The notes under the pieces: model-generated
Told to the model about the DNA's origin: nothing
What the model saw: the letters and a program-made list of their open reading frames with translations, nothing else
Databases searched by the model: none
Part shown: positions 6,738-13,325 of the stretch, one piece after another
How positions within the stretch are numbered: the stretch's first letter is position 1
Layout of the letters: every line of letters begins with the position of its first letter
Translations under genes and position numbers: made by a program
NCBI GenBank assembly: GCA_900541025.1
Contig: UQIL01000030.1
Span: 1-21,459, forward strand
Length of the DNA stretch: 21,459 bases
DNA from: an uncultured Collinsella sp.
Lineage (GTDB): Bacteria > Actinomycetota > Coriobacteriia > Coriobacteriales > Coriobacteriaceae
Reading direction: 5' to 3'

Positions 6738-7055
6738 TTACGCAACAGGCTTAACGTCGTCCATGACGACATTATCCATAGCAGCCCGATTAATCTGGTG
6801 AACGTAGATAGAGAGACGAATTGCCGTGCGCGACTCTCCGTTAATGAGAATATCGGAGAACACCGGCGCGCAGGAGACATCGAAGCCGGTCGGAATCAGA
6901 AAGCCGCGCGCAATGGCGACGGCCTTGATGGCCTGGTTGACGGCGCCAGCGCCGACGCATTGAATGTTGACGGGGACGCCATCTTTGACCATGCCGGCAA
7001 TGGCGCCGGCAACGGACGCGGGCGATGATTTGCTTGATACCTTCAGGCAATCCAT
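6738..7055 (-). CDS. spoVS: Stage V sporulation protein S family protein (SpoVS)
   Basis: SpoVS is a small Alba-like protein; in Bacillus it affects sporulation and septation, but homologues are widespread in non-sporulating bacteria where their function is unclear. The 105-residue protein starts MDCLKVSSKSSPASVAGAI and contains the conserved core CVGAGAVNQAIKAVAIARGF (33-52), ending with ESRTAIRLSIYV. About 20 extra residues follow the usual 86-residue core. The ATG at 7053-7055 has a CAGGAG site 8 bases upstream; an upstream in-frame start (7094) lacks a site and adds atypical sequence. Its place between a GHKL ATPase plus RNase Y and miaB fits the frequent linkage of spoVS with rny, recA and miaB in Gram-positive genomes. 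Confidence 0.95.
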   Translation of the reverse strand: MDCLKVSSKSSPASVAGAIAGMVKDGVPVNIQCVGAGAVNQAIKAVAIARGFLIPTGFDVSCAPVFSDILINGESRTAIRLSIYVHQINRAAMDNVVMDDVKPVA

Positions 7056-7105
7056 GAAGAAACTCCTGCGTTTAAAAGTACGTTTTAACTGCAATAACTG
7101 TATCG

Positions 7106-7123
7106 TACCGAGCGGACTCGGTA
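7106..7123 (-). promoter_or_regulatory. Intercistronic hairpin between the GHKL ATPase gene and spoVS
   Basis: A perfect 7-bp stem (TACCGAG / CTCGGTA) with a TCCG tetraloop on the minus strand begins 6 bases after the ATPase stop codon. No T-run follows on that strand, so it is more likely a processing or 3'-stabilising hairpin than a terminator. On the plus strand it is followed by AAGATTTTATT, but no plus-strand gene ends here. About 50 bases separate it from the spoVS start. Confidence 0.5.
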
Positions 7124-7129
7124 AAGATT

Positions 7130-8215
7130 TTATTCCTCTTTGGCGAGATCGAACGTCACCGTGATGCGATCACGCGAAACGCGAATCTTAGGGTCGCCGC
7201 ACAGATTGAGGTAATACCGGGCGGCAAGGTCGTTAAAGTCACGCTCGACAGCACGCGAAAACTGCGCCATGTCTTCCTTGGCGATGCGAAGGCCTCGACG
7301 GTCCTTGGCAAGATCGACGGGAGCCGGCGCATGCGAGGTGGAATCGCGCTCGCGCAGCAGACGCGCGGTCACGCCGCGGACGGGCTTAATCTGTCCCGAC
7401 AGAATACGGTGGGCAGTGCGCTCGGACATCTCGAGGCCCAGCCCGGAGCAGATCCGGATAAAGTCCTCGGCATCAGAGGCAAGGCCCAAACGATCGATAA
7501 CCGGAAGCTCGCACTCGTCATCGATAAAGAGCAAGCGCGACGTATCGAGACGGCTCGAAGCCTGAGCGTACAGGGTCGCAGCAATCTCGGACGGAGAGCC
7601 CAGATACACATCGCAGCCACGCAGCTCCTCAAGGGCAAACTCGCACGCTGCGCGAATGATGTTATGGGGTCCACGAGCGCATACATAGCGACCGTCTACG
7701 TCTTTAACCGCCTGGGGCCAGCTCGACTGGTCGGCGCGCTCGCTCAAGCGATCGGTGGCAACGCACACCTTAAACGCGGAACCCAAATCGACGCCCGATG
7801 TAACAACGCGTGCCTCATCCGTGTTCTGCTTGATAGAGAACAGCGCCATACCACGACCGTGAACACCCCAACGGTCCATTTTCATGCTCTCAAGCTTGGA
7901 GGTGACACGGGCATCGAAGATACGCTCCTGCATGTCCTGCGGCACACCCGAACCGTTATCCAGGAAGAGGAGGGTGCGAACACCCTCCTCCTTGGTCGTG
8001 GCGAGATAGACCTTATCGGCTCCGGCATCGCGAGCATTACGCAGCATCTCGATGACAATGTCCTCTACATGCTGAATGTCATGCTTGGCCTGACGGCGCT
8101 CGGCCTCCGAAACGCGGAGGCGGACATACCCCTCGCCAAGGTTTTCCTCGACGCGAAGGTTGCCCTCCCCCGACATCGACGCGATAAATGAGATGAGCTC
8201 GTTCGCGTCGTTCAT
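7130..8215 (-). CDS. GHKL-type ATPase of unknown function, linked to rny and spoVS
   Basis: This 361-residue protein has a GHKL (Hsp90/MutL/histidine-kinase-like) ATP-binding fold at about 45-155: N-box E56-x3-N60 with D63 (IEMLRNARDAGA), G1 box DNGSG (86-90) and G2 box GVHGRGMA (117-124). There is no histidine-kinase dimerisation helix, transmembrane segment or MutL C-terminal domain. A later stretch, MSERTAHRILSGQIKP (263-278), resembles a helix-turn-helix. The final residues, about 325-361, look like a helix followed by two short strands (KIRV, RITVTF) and recall the ParB C-terminal dimerisation element; both are inferences by eye. The ATG 8213-8215 is one base after the rny stop, so translation is probably coupled to RNase Y; an upstream GTG (8239) lies inside rny and is unlikely. 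I do not recognise a named gene. Confidence 0.9.
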   Translation of the reverse strand: MNDANELISFIASMSGEGNLRVEENLGEGYVRLRVSEAERRQAKHDIQHVEDIVIEMLRNARDAGADKVYLATTKEEGVRTLLFLDNGSGVPQDMQERIFDARVTSKLESMKMDRWGVHGRGMALFSIKQNTDEARVVTSGVDLGSAFKVCVATDRLSERADQSSWPQAVKDVDGRYVCARGPHNIIRAACEFALEELRGCDVYLGSPSEIAATLYAQASSRLDTSRLLFIDDECELPVIDRLGLASDAEDFIRICSGLGLEMSERTAHRILSGQIKPVRGVTARLLRERDSTSHAPAPVDLAKDRRGLRIAKEDMAQFSRAVERDFNDLAARYYLNLCGDPKIRVSRDRITVTFDLAKEE

Positions 8216-8216
8216 G

Positions 8217-9767
8217 TTATTTAGCGATATCGACGGCACGGCTCTCGCGAATCACGACAACGCGCACCTGACCGGGATACTCCATCTCTTCCTCGATCTG
8301 ATGGGCGATATCGTGCGCAAGCACCGTGGACTGGGCATCGGAGATCTTGTCCGGCTGAACCATGACATGAACCTCGCGACCGGCCTGCATGGCATAGGTA
8401 CGCTCGACGCCTTCGTGAGAGTTGGCAATCTCCTCGAGCTTCTCAAGACGCTTAATGTAGTTCTCGGCCGACTCGCGGCGGGCACCGGGACGAGAAGCGG
8501 AGACGGCATCGGCAGCCTGGACCAGAACGTCGAGCACCGTGTTGGGGTCGACATCGGCATGATGGGCCTCGATCGCGTGAACGATAACGGGCTTCTCGCC
8601 ATAACGGCGGGCAAGCTCGGCGCCAATCACAGCATGCGGGCCCTCAACGTCGTGGTCGATGGCCTTGCCCAGGTCGTGCAGAAGACCGGCGCGCTTGGCG
8701 GTCACAACATCCAAACCAAGCTCGGAGGCCATCACGCCGCAAAGGTCGGAAACCTCAAGCGAGTGCTGCAGCACGTTCTGACCAAACGAGGTGCGGTAGC
8801 GCAGAGCGCCCAGGGTCTTGACGATCTCGGGGTGCAGGTCGTGGATACCGGTATCGAAGGCGGCCTGCTCGCCGGCCTCGCGCACACGCTGCTGAACCAA
8901 GTCGGCAGCCTTGTGATACATCTCCTCGATGCGGGCGGGGTGAATGCGGCCGTCGGCAATAAGGTTCTCGAGCGCCACGCGGGCAGTCTCACGACGGACC
9001 GGATCGAAGCTCGAAAGCACGACGGTCTCGGGGGTGTCGTCAATCACGAGGTTGACGCCAGACACCTGCTCAAAGGTGCGGATGTTGCGACCCTCGCGAC
9101 CGATGATGCGACCCTTGAGGTCATCGGAGGGAATGTGCACGGAAGTAACGGTGACCTCGGCGGTATGGTCGGCGGCGCAACGCTGAATCGCCAGGGAGAG
9201 AATCTCCTGAGCGGTCTTGTGGCACTCGGCGCGGACCTGCTGCTCGGACTCGCGGATGATGGTGGCCGCCTCGTGGGTAACCTCGCCGCGGACCTTGTCG
9301 AGCAGCTCCTTGTGAGCGTCCTCGCGCGTAAGGTCGGCAATACGCTCAAGCTCGGAAGTCTGCTTGGCGCAGAGCTCCTCAAGCTCGCGAGAGCGCTTCT
9401 CGACCTGACCGGCCTGGCTGGACAGCTGATGCTCGCGCTTATCAAGAGCATCGTTGCGGCGATCGAGCGATTCTTCGCGCTGCATCACGCGATTTTCGAG
9501 CGTGCGAATCTCGCTCTTACGCTGCTTGTCCTCGGCCTCGGCGGCCTGCTTGTTCTTAATGATCTCTTCCTTAGCCTCGAGCAGAGCCTCTTTTTTGAGG
9601 GTCTCGGCTTGACGCTTTGCATCACCGATCAGGGACTCTGCCTGCGCGTGTGCCGACTGAATCTTTTCGTCGGCCTCGTGAAGACTACCCTGCTTGGCGG
9701 TGCGCATGTAGGCAATGGCGGCGATGGCACCCAAAACGATGCCAACGAGCGCTGCAATGATAGGCAT
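8217..9767 (-). CDS. rny: Ribonuclease Y
   Basis: RNase Y is the membrane-anchored endoribonuclease that starts decay of many mRNAs in Gram-positive bacteria. The 516-residue protein shows all expected parts: an N-terminal membrane anchor (1-20), a long charged coiled coil (about 28-195), a KH RNA-binding domain (about 207-270, GRIIGREGRN at 219-228) and an HD phosphohydrolase domain with catalytic His364-Asp365 (GLLHDLGKA), followed by the C-terminal conserved region. I chose ATG 9765-9767 because AGGAGT lies 4-5 bases upstream; a GTG two codons earlier overlaps that ribosome site. A promoter at 9934-9962 gives a leader of about 160 bases with a strong hairpin. RNase J is encoded at the other end of the window. 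Confidence 0.97.
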   Translation of the reverse strand: MPIIAALVGIVLGAIAAIAYMRTAKQGSLHEADEKIQSAHAQAESLIGDAKRQAETLKKEALLEAKEEIIKNKQAAEAEDKQRKSEIRTLENRVMQREESLDRRNDALDKREHQLSSQAGQVEKRSRELEELCAKQTSELERIADLTREDAHKELLDKVRGEVTHEAATIIRESEQQVRAECHKTAQEILSLAIQRCAADHTAEVTVTSVHIPSDDLKGRIIGREGRNIRTFEQVSGVNLVIDDTPETVVLSSFDPVRRETARVALENLIADGRIHPARIEEMYHKAADLVQQRVREAGEQAAFDTGIHDLHPEIVKTLGALRYRTSFGQNVLQHSLEVSDLCGVMASELGLDVVTAKRAGLLHDLGKAIDHDVEGPHAVIGAELARRYGEKPVIVHAIEAHHADVDPNTVLDVLVQAADAVSASRPGARRESAENYIKRLEKLEEIANSHEGVERTYAMQAGREVHVMVQPDKISDAQSTVLAHDIAHQIEEEMEYPGQVRVVVIRESRAVDIAK

Positions 9768-9802
9768 GCTCACTCCTTTTTATGGATTCGTTACACAGCA
9801 AA

Positions 9803-9828
9803 GCGAACCGTCCTTACGAACGGCTCGC
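9803..9828 (-). promoter_or_regulatory. Hairpin in the rny 5' leader, possible attenuator
   Basis: On the minus strand GCGAGCCGT and ACGGTTCGC form a 9-bp stem with one G-T pair and an 8-base loop, followed by TTTGCTG. It ends 35 bases before the rny ATG and lies inside the leader predicted from the 9934-9962 promoter. The T-run is short, so it may be a weak attenuator, an RNase processing site for self-control or a stabilising 5' structure. Confidence 0.55.
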
Positions 9829-9933
9829 GACATTTGAGTAATATGGGCGCAGCTTATACGGGTCGGATACAGATAAACATATAAACAAACTCATCACAGA
9901 TGAGCACATATCACAAAGCAAATGACAGTGATT

Positions 9934-9962
9934 ATCCTACGTTGAACCGCAACAACTGTCAA
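9934..9962 (-). promoter_or_regulatory. Promoter of the rny operon
   Basis: On the minus strand, a consensus TTGACA (9962-9957) and TAGGAT (9939-9934) are separated by 17 bases. Transcription would start near 9927, about 160 bases before the rny ATG. No LexA box is present. Confidence 0.75.
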
Positions 9963-9968
9963 ATAAAC

Positions 9969-9984
9969 GCACCCGGCACGGCGC
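9969..9984 (-). terminator. Possible recA-recX terminator
   Basis: On the minus strand GCGCC and GGTGC pair (5 bp, one G-T) around a 6-base loop and are followed by GTTTATTT. It lies about 40 bases beyond the recX stop and directly before the rny -35, the right place to separate the two transcripts. The stem is short, so this is tentative. The stretch from the recX stop to here also has two GGTGAACG direct repeats. Confidence 0.35.
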
Positions 9985-10024
9985 CAATCAAGCGGTGAAC
10001 GGCAGGGGCGTAACGGGTGAACGC

Positions 10025-10717
10025 TTACACGGCGCATTCCTCGCTTGAGGCATCGAGGCGCGCCTTAACGGCATCGGCGGCGATGTGATACGAGAAGCCT
10101 TTACCCATCAAAAATCTGACGAGCTTTTCGAATGCACGTACTTCGGGAACGCGACGTTTAGCGAGCAAAGCCGAAGCGCGGGCCAAGTCGTCGTCCACAG
10201 CAAAATAAGCCTCGGGATACCCGGGGATATCGTCAAGTACGACATGACGGCGCTTGAGTTCAACCTCGATCTTGCGCTGTCCCCAGCCGCGACGTTTGCG
10301 TTCTTCGATAAAGTACGAACAAAAGCGGTTCTCATCCAAAAACCGATACTCGGTCGCTCGAGCAACCGCAAAATCGATCGCAGGCTGTCGAAAGCCATAG
10401 CGCGCCAACTTATCGCGCACCTCGCCCGTGGCATGATCGCGGCGCGAAAGCATCTCGGTCACCATGGTGAGTGCACATTTACGTTCGATAAGCTGCACCG
10501 CCTCGCGAAAGTCATCCCAATCACAGGGAAGGTCGGGGCGGTTCTTAACGTACAGGCGCGCCACGCGCACGGGAATCCAAATGGAACGTTCGAAACCGCC
10601 CTCAAGATCGCAATCGATATGCGCGCAGGGCTTTTTAGACGCATAACCGCTCAAGAACGAGGAAGCCGCCTTCTTATCGGGAAAGACGACCGTGGCCTCG
10701 GTCACCGTATACGACAT
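10025..10717 (-). CDS. recX: Regulatory protein RecX
   Basis: RecX binds RecA filaments and modulates, usually inhibits, RecA strand exchange and coprotease activity. The 230-residue protein has an N-terminal extension of about 80 residues and then three-helix RecX repeats. Recognisable segments are LSRRDHATGEVRDKLARYGF (90-109) and FLDENRFCSYFIEERKRRGW (126-145), both typical of the family, with a third repeat towards the C-terminus (VRFLMGKGFSYHIAADAVKA). The length is in the range of the longer Gram-positive RecX proteins. The ATG at 10715-10717 is 11 bases after the recA stop, so the two are co-transcribed from the SOS promoter, the classical recA-recX arrangement. Confidence 0.95.
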   Translation of the reverse strand: MSYTVTEATVVFPDKKAASSFLSGYASKKPCAHIDCDLEGGFERSIWIPVRVARLYVKNRPDLPCDWDDFREAVQLIERKCALTMVTEMLSRRDHATGEVRDKLARYGFRQPAIDFAVARATEYRFLDENRFCSYFIEERKRRGWGQRKIEVELKRRHVVLDDIPGYPEAYFAVDDDLARASALLAKRRVPEVRAFEKLVRFLMGKGFSYHIAADAVKARLDASSEECAV

Positions 10718-10728
10718 GTCGGCATCCG

Positions 10729-11877
10729 CTACTCATCGTCATCGTCGAGCATCGCGGAGCCATCGATGGCGTACAGCTCATCAAACTCCTCGGGTGCGGG
10801 TTGGTCGGTCAACTCAACCTCGGAGGGGGCATCATCGTCATACTCAAGACCGCAGGCAAGGCGAACTTTGTGCTCGATCTCGTCAGCGCAATCCGGGTGC
10901 TCGCGCAGGAACGTCTTGGCGGCCTCGCGACCGTTGCCGAGCTTATCCTCGCCATAGGCAAACCAGGACCCCATCTTTTTGCAGATGCCGCACTCGACGG
11001 CCATATCCAGAATCGAGCCCTCTTTGGAGATGCCGGTGCCGTACATGATGTCAAACTCAGCCGAGCGGAACGGAGCGGCCACCTTGTTCTTAACGACCTT
11101 GGCACGAACGCGATTACCGATAACCTCGTCCTTGAGCTTGATGGTATCGATTTTGCGAATATCGATTCGCACGGAAGAGAAAAACTTGAGTGCGCGGCCG
11201 CCCGTGGTGGTCTCGGGGTTGCCGAACATGACGCCGATTTTCTCGCGCAGCTGGTTAATGAAGATGCAGGTCGTGTTGGACTTGGAAAGCGAGCCGGCGA
11301 GCTTGCGGAGCGCCTGGCTCATCAAGCGAGCCTGCAGACCCACCGTCGTGTCACCAATCTCGCCCTCGATCTCGGCACGCGGAGTCAAGGCGGCTACAGA
11401 GTCGACAACAATGGCGTCGATGGCACCGGAGCGCACAAGCATATCGACGATCTCGAGCGCCTGCTCGCCCGTATCGGGCTGGGAAATGAGGACCTCGTCG
11501 ATATCGACGCCAATGCGCGCGGCATAGGTGGGATCTAGCGCGTGCTCGGCATCGATAAATGCAACAACGCCGCCCATGGCCTGCGCCTCTGCAAGGATCT
11601 CGAGTGAAAGCGTTGTCTTACCGGAGGACTCGGGGCCATAAATCTCGACGATACGGCCGCGCGGCACGCCGCCGATACCCAAGGCGGCATCGAGCGCCAG
11701 AGAGCCCGTCGGAATAGCCTCGACCTCGAGCTCGGGACCGCCGTCGCCATACCTCATAATAGAGCCCTGGCCGAACTTCTTCTCAATCTCGGCCTTGGTG
11801 GTGGCGATCATCTCATCGCGCTCTTTACCCGTCGTGCGTGCATGAACGGTACGTACGGGACCTGAATTCTTGGCCAT
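10729..11877 (-). CDS. recA: Recombinase RecA
   Basis: RecA forms ATP-dependent filaments on single-stranded DNA, promotes homologous pairing and triggers LexA self-cleavage. From ATG 11875-11877 the protein is 382 residues. It has the Walker A motif GPESSGKT (81-88), DAEHALDP (109-116), the Walker B strand AIVVDS (155-160), the TTGG segment (224-227) in the DNA-binding L2 region, and an acidic C-terminal tail ending in DDDDE. I chose this ATG because AGGAGG lies 7 bases upstream; a TTG seven codons further up reads through the ribosome site. Its promoter carries a LexA box, and LexA is encoded about 8 kb away in the same window. Confidence 0.98.
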   Translation of the reverse strand: MAKNSGPVRTVHARTTGKERDEMIATTKAEIEKKFGQGSIMRYGDGGPELEVEAIPTGSLALDAALGIGGVPRGRIVEIYGPESSGKTTLSLEILAEAQAMGGVVAFIDAEHALDPTYAARIGVDIDEVLISQPDTGEQALEIVDMLVRSGAIDAIVVDSVAALTPRAEIEGEIGDTTVGLQARLMSQALRKLAGSLSKSNTTCIFINQLREKIGVMFGNPETTTGGRALKFFSSVRIDIRKIDTIKLKDEVIGNRVRAKVVKNKVAAPFRSAEFDIMYGTGISKEGSILDMAVECGICKKMGSWFAYGEDKLGNGREAAKTFLREHPDCADEIEHKVRLACGLEYDDDAPSEVELTDQPAPEEFDELYAIDGSAMLDDDDE

Positions 11878-11907
11878 GAATAGCCCTCCTCTTAACAACC
11901 TGAAACG

Positions 11908-11936
11908 ATAATAAACGAACGGCTGTTCGTGGTCAA
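11908..11936 (-). promoter_or_regulatory. SOS promoter of recA-recX
   Basis: On the minus strand TTGACC (11936-11931) and TATTAT (11913-11908) are separated by exactly 17 bases, giving a start near 11901 and a leader of about 24 bases. The spacer is almost filled by the LexA operator at 11916-11929, so LexA binding would exclude RNA polymerase. Confidence 0.88.
11916..11929. promoter_or_regulatory. LexA operator of recA
   Basis: CGAACGGCTGTTCG is CGAAC-N4-GTTCG, a perfect SOS box with symmetric half-sites. It lies between the -35 and -10 of the recA promoter and agrees with the boxes upstream of lexA. Confidence 0.92.
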
Positions 11937-11959
11937 CCGTTCAGATTCATCATATGTAC

Positions 11960-12016
11960 CCGACCATTCCAAAACCCGACCAAACGCCGACCAATCACCG
12001 ACCAAACGCTTGACCA
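11960..12016. repeat. Phased direct repeats upstream of the recA promoter
   Basis: The motif CCGACCA occurs at 11960-11966, 11976-11982, 11987-11993 and 11998-12004, and a variant TTGACCA at 12010-12016. Successive starts are 16, 11, 11 and 12 bases apart, close to one helical turn for the last three steps. On the recA strand the repeat reads TGGTCGG and lies about 60 to 115 bases upstream of the predicted start. It may be a protein-binding array; no known binding site is recognised. Confidence 0.7.
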
Positions 12017-12103
12017 CGCCAATCACAAATAGAGGTGCACGAATAAATTTAGGCCTTATACCAGCGCAAACACCAATTCCGTCAAAGGTCCCTATCTCCA
12101 CAA

Positions 12104-12127
12104 TTAAGGGGCCCTAAGGCCCCTTAA
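12104..12127 (-). terminator. Intrinsic terminator of the rnj-to-pncC transcript
   Basis: A perfect 10-bp stem, TTAAGGGGCC / GGCCCCTTAA, with a 4-base loop begins 7 bases beyond the pncC stop codon. The descending arm on the minus strand ends in TTAATTGTG, a modest T-rich tail. It separates the long upstream gene cluster from recA. The rest of the gap down to the recA promoter (12017-12103) holds nothing I recognise. Confidence 0.75.
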
Positions 12128-12134
12128 ACCATGT

Positions 12135-12671
12135 CTATTCCATAGAATTGAGCACGCGAACAATGCGCTCCAAAGCCTCCGCGACCGCATGGGCACGAAC
12201 GCACGACCGATCGCCCTCGTAATGACAGCGCGCAGACTCGACAACCGGCGCTCCCCCATCGGCCGCGCGATACGCCCAGCCAATATAGAACGTACCGGCG
12301 GGGTCTTGCTCGGTGCCGCCACCGGGCCCAGCATAGCCCGTTGCGCTTACGGCTATATCGCTCTGATAAAGGTCCAGCGAGCCCGCGGCCATCTCACGCG
12401 CCGTCTGGTGCGACACTGCGCTAAACCGATCGAGCGTTTCCTGCTCGACGCCAAGCACGCGATGTTTGATTTCATCGCAGTAGGTCACCGCACCTCCACG
12501 AAGCACCGCCGAGGCACCCGGGATATCGGCAATCGTCGAGGCGATCATGCCCGCCGTCAGCGACTCCGCCGTCGACACCGTCACACCACGGGCACTCGCG
12601 TGCTCGACAATATCGCGCGCCAACTCCTCGTTGTTTGCGGCGATCTGCAAATAAGACTCCGTCATATCCAC
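12135..12671 (-). CDS. pncC: CinA C-terminal domain protein, nicotinamide-nucleotide amidase (PncC-type)
   Basis: The protein belongs to the CinA C-terminal family, whose members deamidate nicotinamide mononucleotide to nicotinic acid mononucleotide to recycle the product of NAD-dependent DNA ligase. The 178-residue stand-alone domain shows TAESLTAGMIA (34-44) with the probable active-site Ser37, YCDEIKHRVLGV (64-75) with a conserved Lys69, and TGYAGPGGGTEQDPAGT (111-127), the family glycine-rich signature. The N-terminal MoCF-like domain of full CinA is absent, as in many PncC proteins. The start is uncertain by two codons: the GTG at 12671 has an AGG about 5 bases upstream and ATG 12665 is the alternative. 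It follows pgsA by 6 bases; pgsA-cinA-recA order is common in Gram-positives. Confidence 0.93.
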   Translation of the reverse strand: MDMTESYLQIAANNEELARDIVEHASARGVTVSTAESLTAGMIASTIADIPGASAVLRGGAVTYCDEIKHRVLGVEQETLDRFSAVSHQTAREMAAGSLDLYQSDIAVSATGYAGPGGGTEQDPAGTFYIGWAYRAADGGAPVVESARCHYEGDRSCVRAHAVAEALERIVRVLNSME

Positions 12672-12677
12672 CAGGAC

Positions 12678-13316
12678 CTAGACCGAAAAGACGATCTTAC
12701 GGCAGTTCCAGAAGTACTGGGCACCCGAGACAATGGTCAAAATCACGGCGATGACGTACAGGAAGCGCGACACCGAATAGACACCGAGCAGCAGCGACAC
12801 CGGCCCCAGCTGAAGACCGGCCATCGCAAAGACGCACAGATAGCCGCAGATAGAGACCATCGTGGTCGCCGTCTTGTACTTGCCGAGCTTATCGGCGGCA
12901 ACGACTACACCGGCAGCACTCGCGACCATGCGAAGGGCGCTCACCAGCAGCTCACGGAACAGAATGATGAACACGGACCACACGGTCACCGCGCCAAAAT
13001 CAAGGAACAGCAGCAGGGCCGAAAACACGAGCAGCTTATCGGCGATGGGGTCCAAGAACTTGCCAAAATCGGTGATCTCGTTGCGCGAGCGCGCCAGATA
13101 GCCGTCGACCTTATCGGTGCACGACAGGATCACATATAGAATGAAGGCAGCGGCGGCGAGCGGGCCGTCGAAGGTGCTCCAGTCCGTACCGGCAACGCTC
13201 GTGTGAGAAAGCGCCGACACGATCATGAACACCGGGATAAAGGCGATGCGAACGCACGTCACGATGTTGGCGGGCGTCCAAACACTCGTCAGTTCCTTAT
13301 TGCTCTCGTTTGCCAC
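12678..13316 (-). CDS. pgsA: CDP-diacylglycerol-glycerol-3-phosphate 3-phosphatidyltransferase PgsA
   Basis: PgsA makes phosphatidylglycerophosphate from CDP-diacylglycerol and glycerol-3-phosphate, the committed step to phosphatidylglycerol and cardiolipin. The 212-residue membrane protein contains the complete CDP-alcohol phosphotransferase motif: D68-x2-D71-G72-x2-A75-R76, then G85, D89 and D93 (TDKVDGYLARSRNEITDFGK, followed by FLDPIADK). Several hydrophobic helices surround it. The start is GTG at 13314-13316 with AGGAGAG upstream; no better ATG is available. Nine bases separate it from rimO and six from pncC. PgsA rather than phosphatidylserine or phosphatidylinositol synthase is inferred from overall sequence and from the pgsA-cinA-recA neighbourhood. 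Confidence 0.93.
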   Translation of the reverse strand: MANESNKELTSVWTPANIVTCVRIAFIPVFMIVSALSHTSVAGTDWSTFDGPLAAAAFILYVILSCTDKVDGYLARSRNEITDFGKFLDPIADKLLVFSALLLFLDFGAVTVWSVFIILFRELLVSALRMVASAAGVVVAADKLGKYKTATTMVSICGYLCVFAMAGLQLGPVSLLLGVYSVSRFLYVIAVILTIVSGAQYFWNCRKIVFSV

Positions 13317-13325
13317 GACGCTCTC

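Noticed and set aside
6674..6880. N-terminal extension of miaB by 69 codons
   Set aside because: It overlaps spoVS, shows no conserved sequence, and the family start plus a ribosome site lie at 6673.
8160..9884. Plus-strand open frame of 574 codons opposite rny
   Set aside because: RNase Y on the minus strand is unambiguous with all domains; the opposite frame is repetitive Leu/Gly/Val-rich sequence without a family match.
10564..10577. GAACGTTCGA inside recX as a LexA box
   Set aside because: The half-sites are not separated by four bases and it lies within coding sequence away from any promoter.
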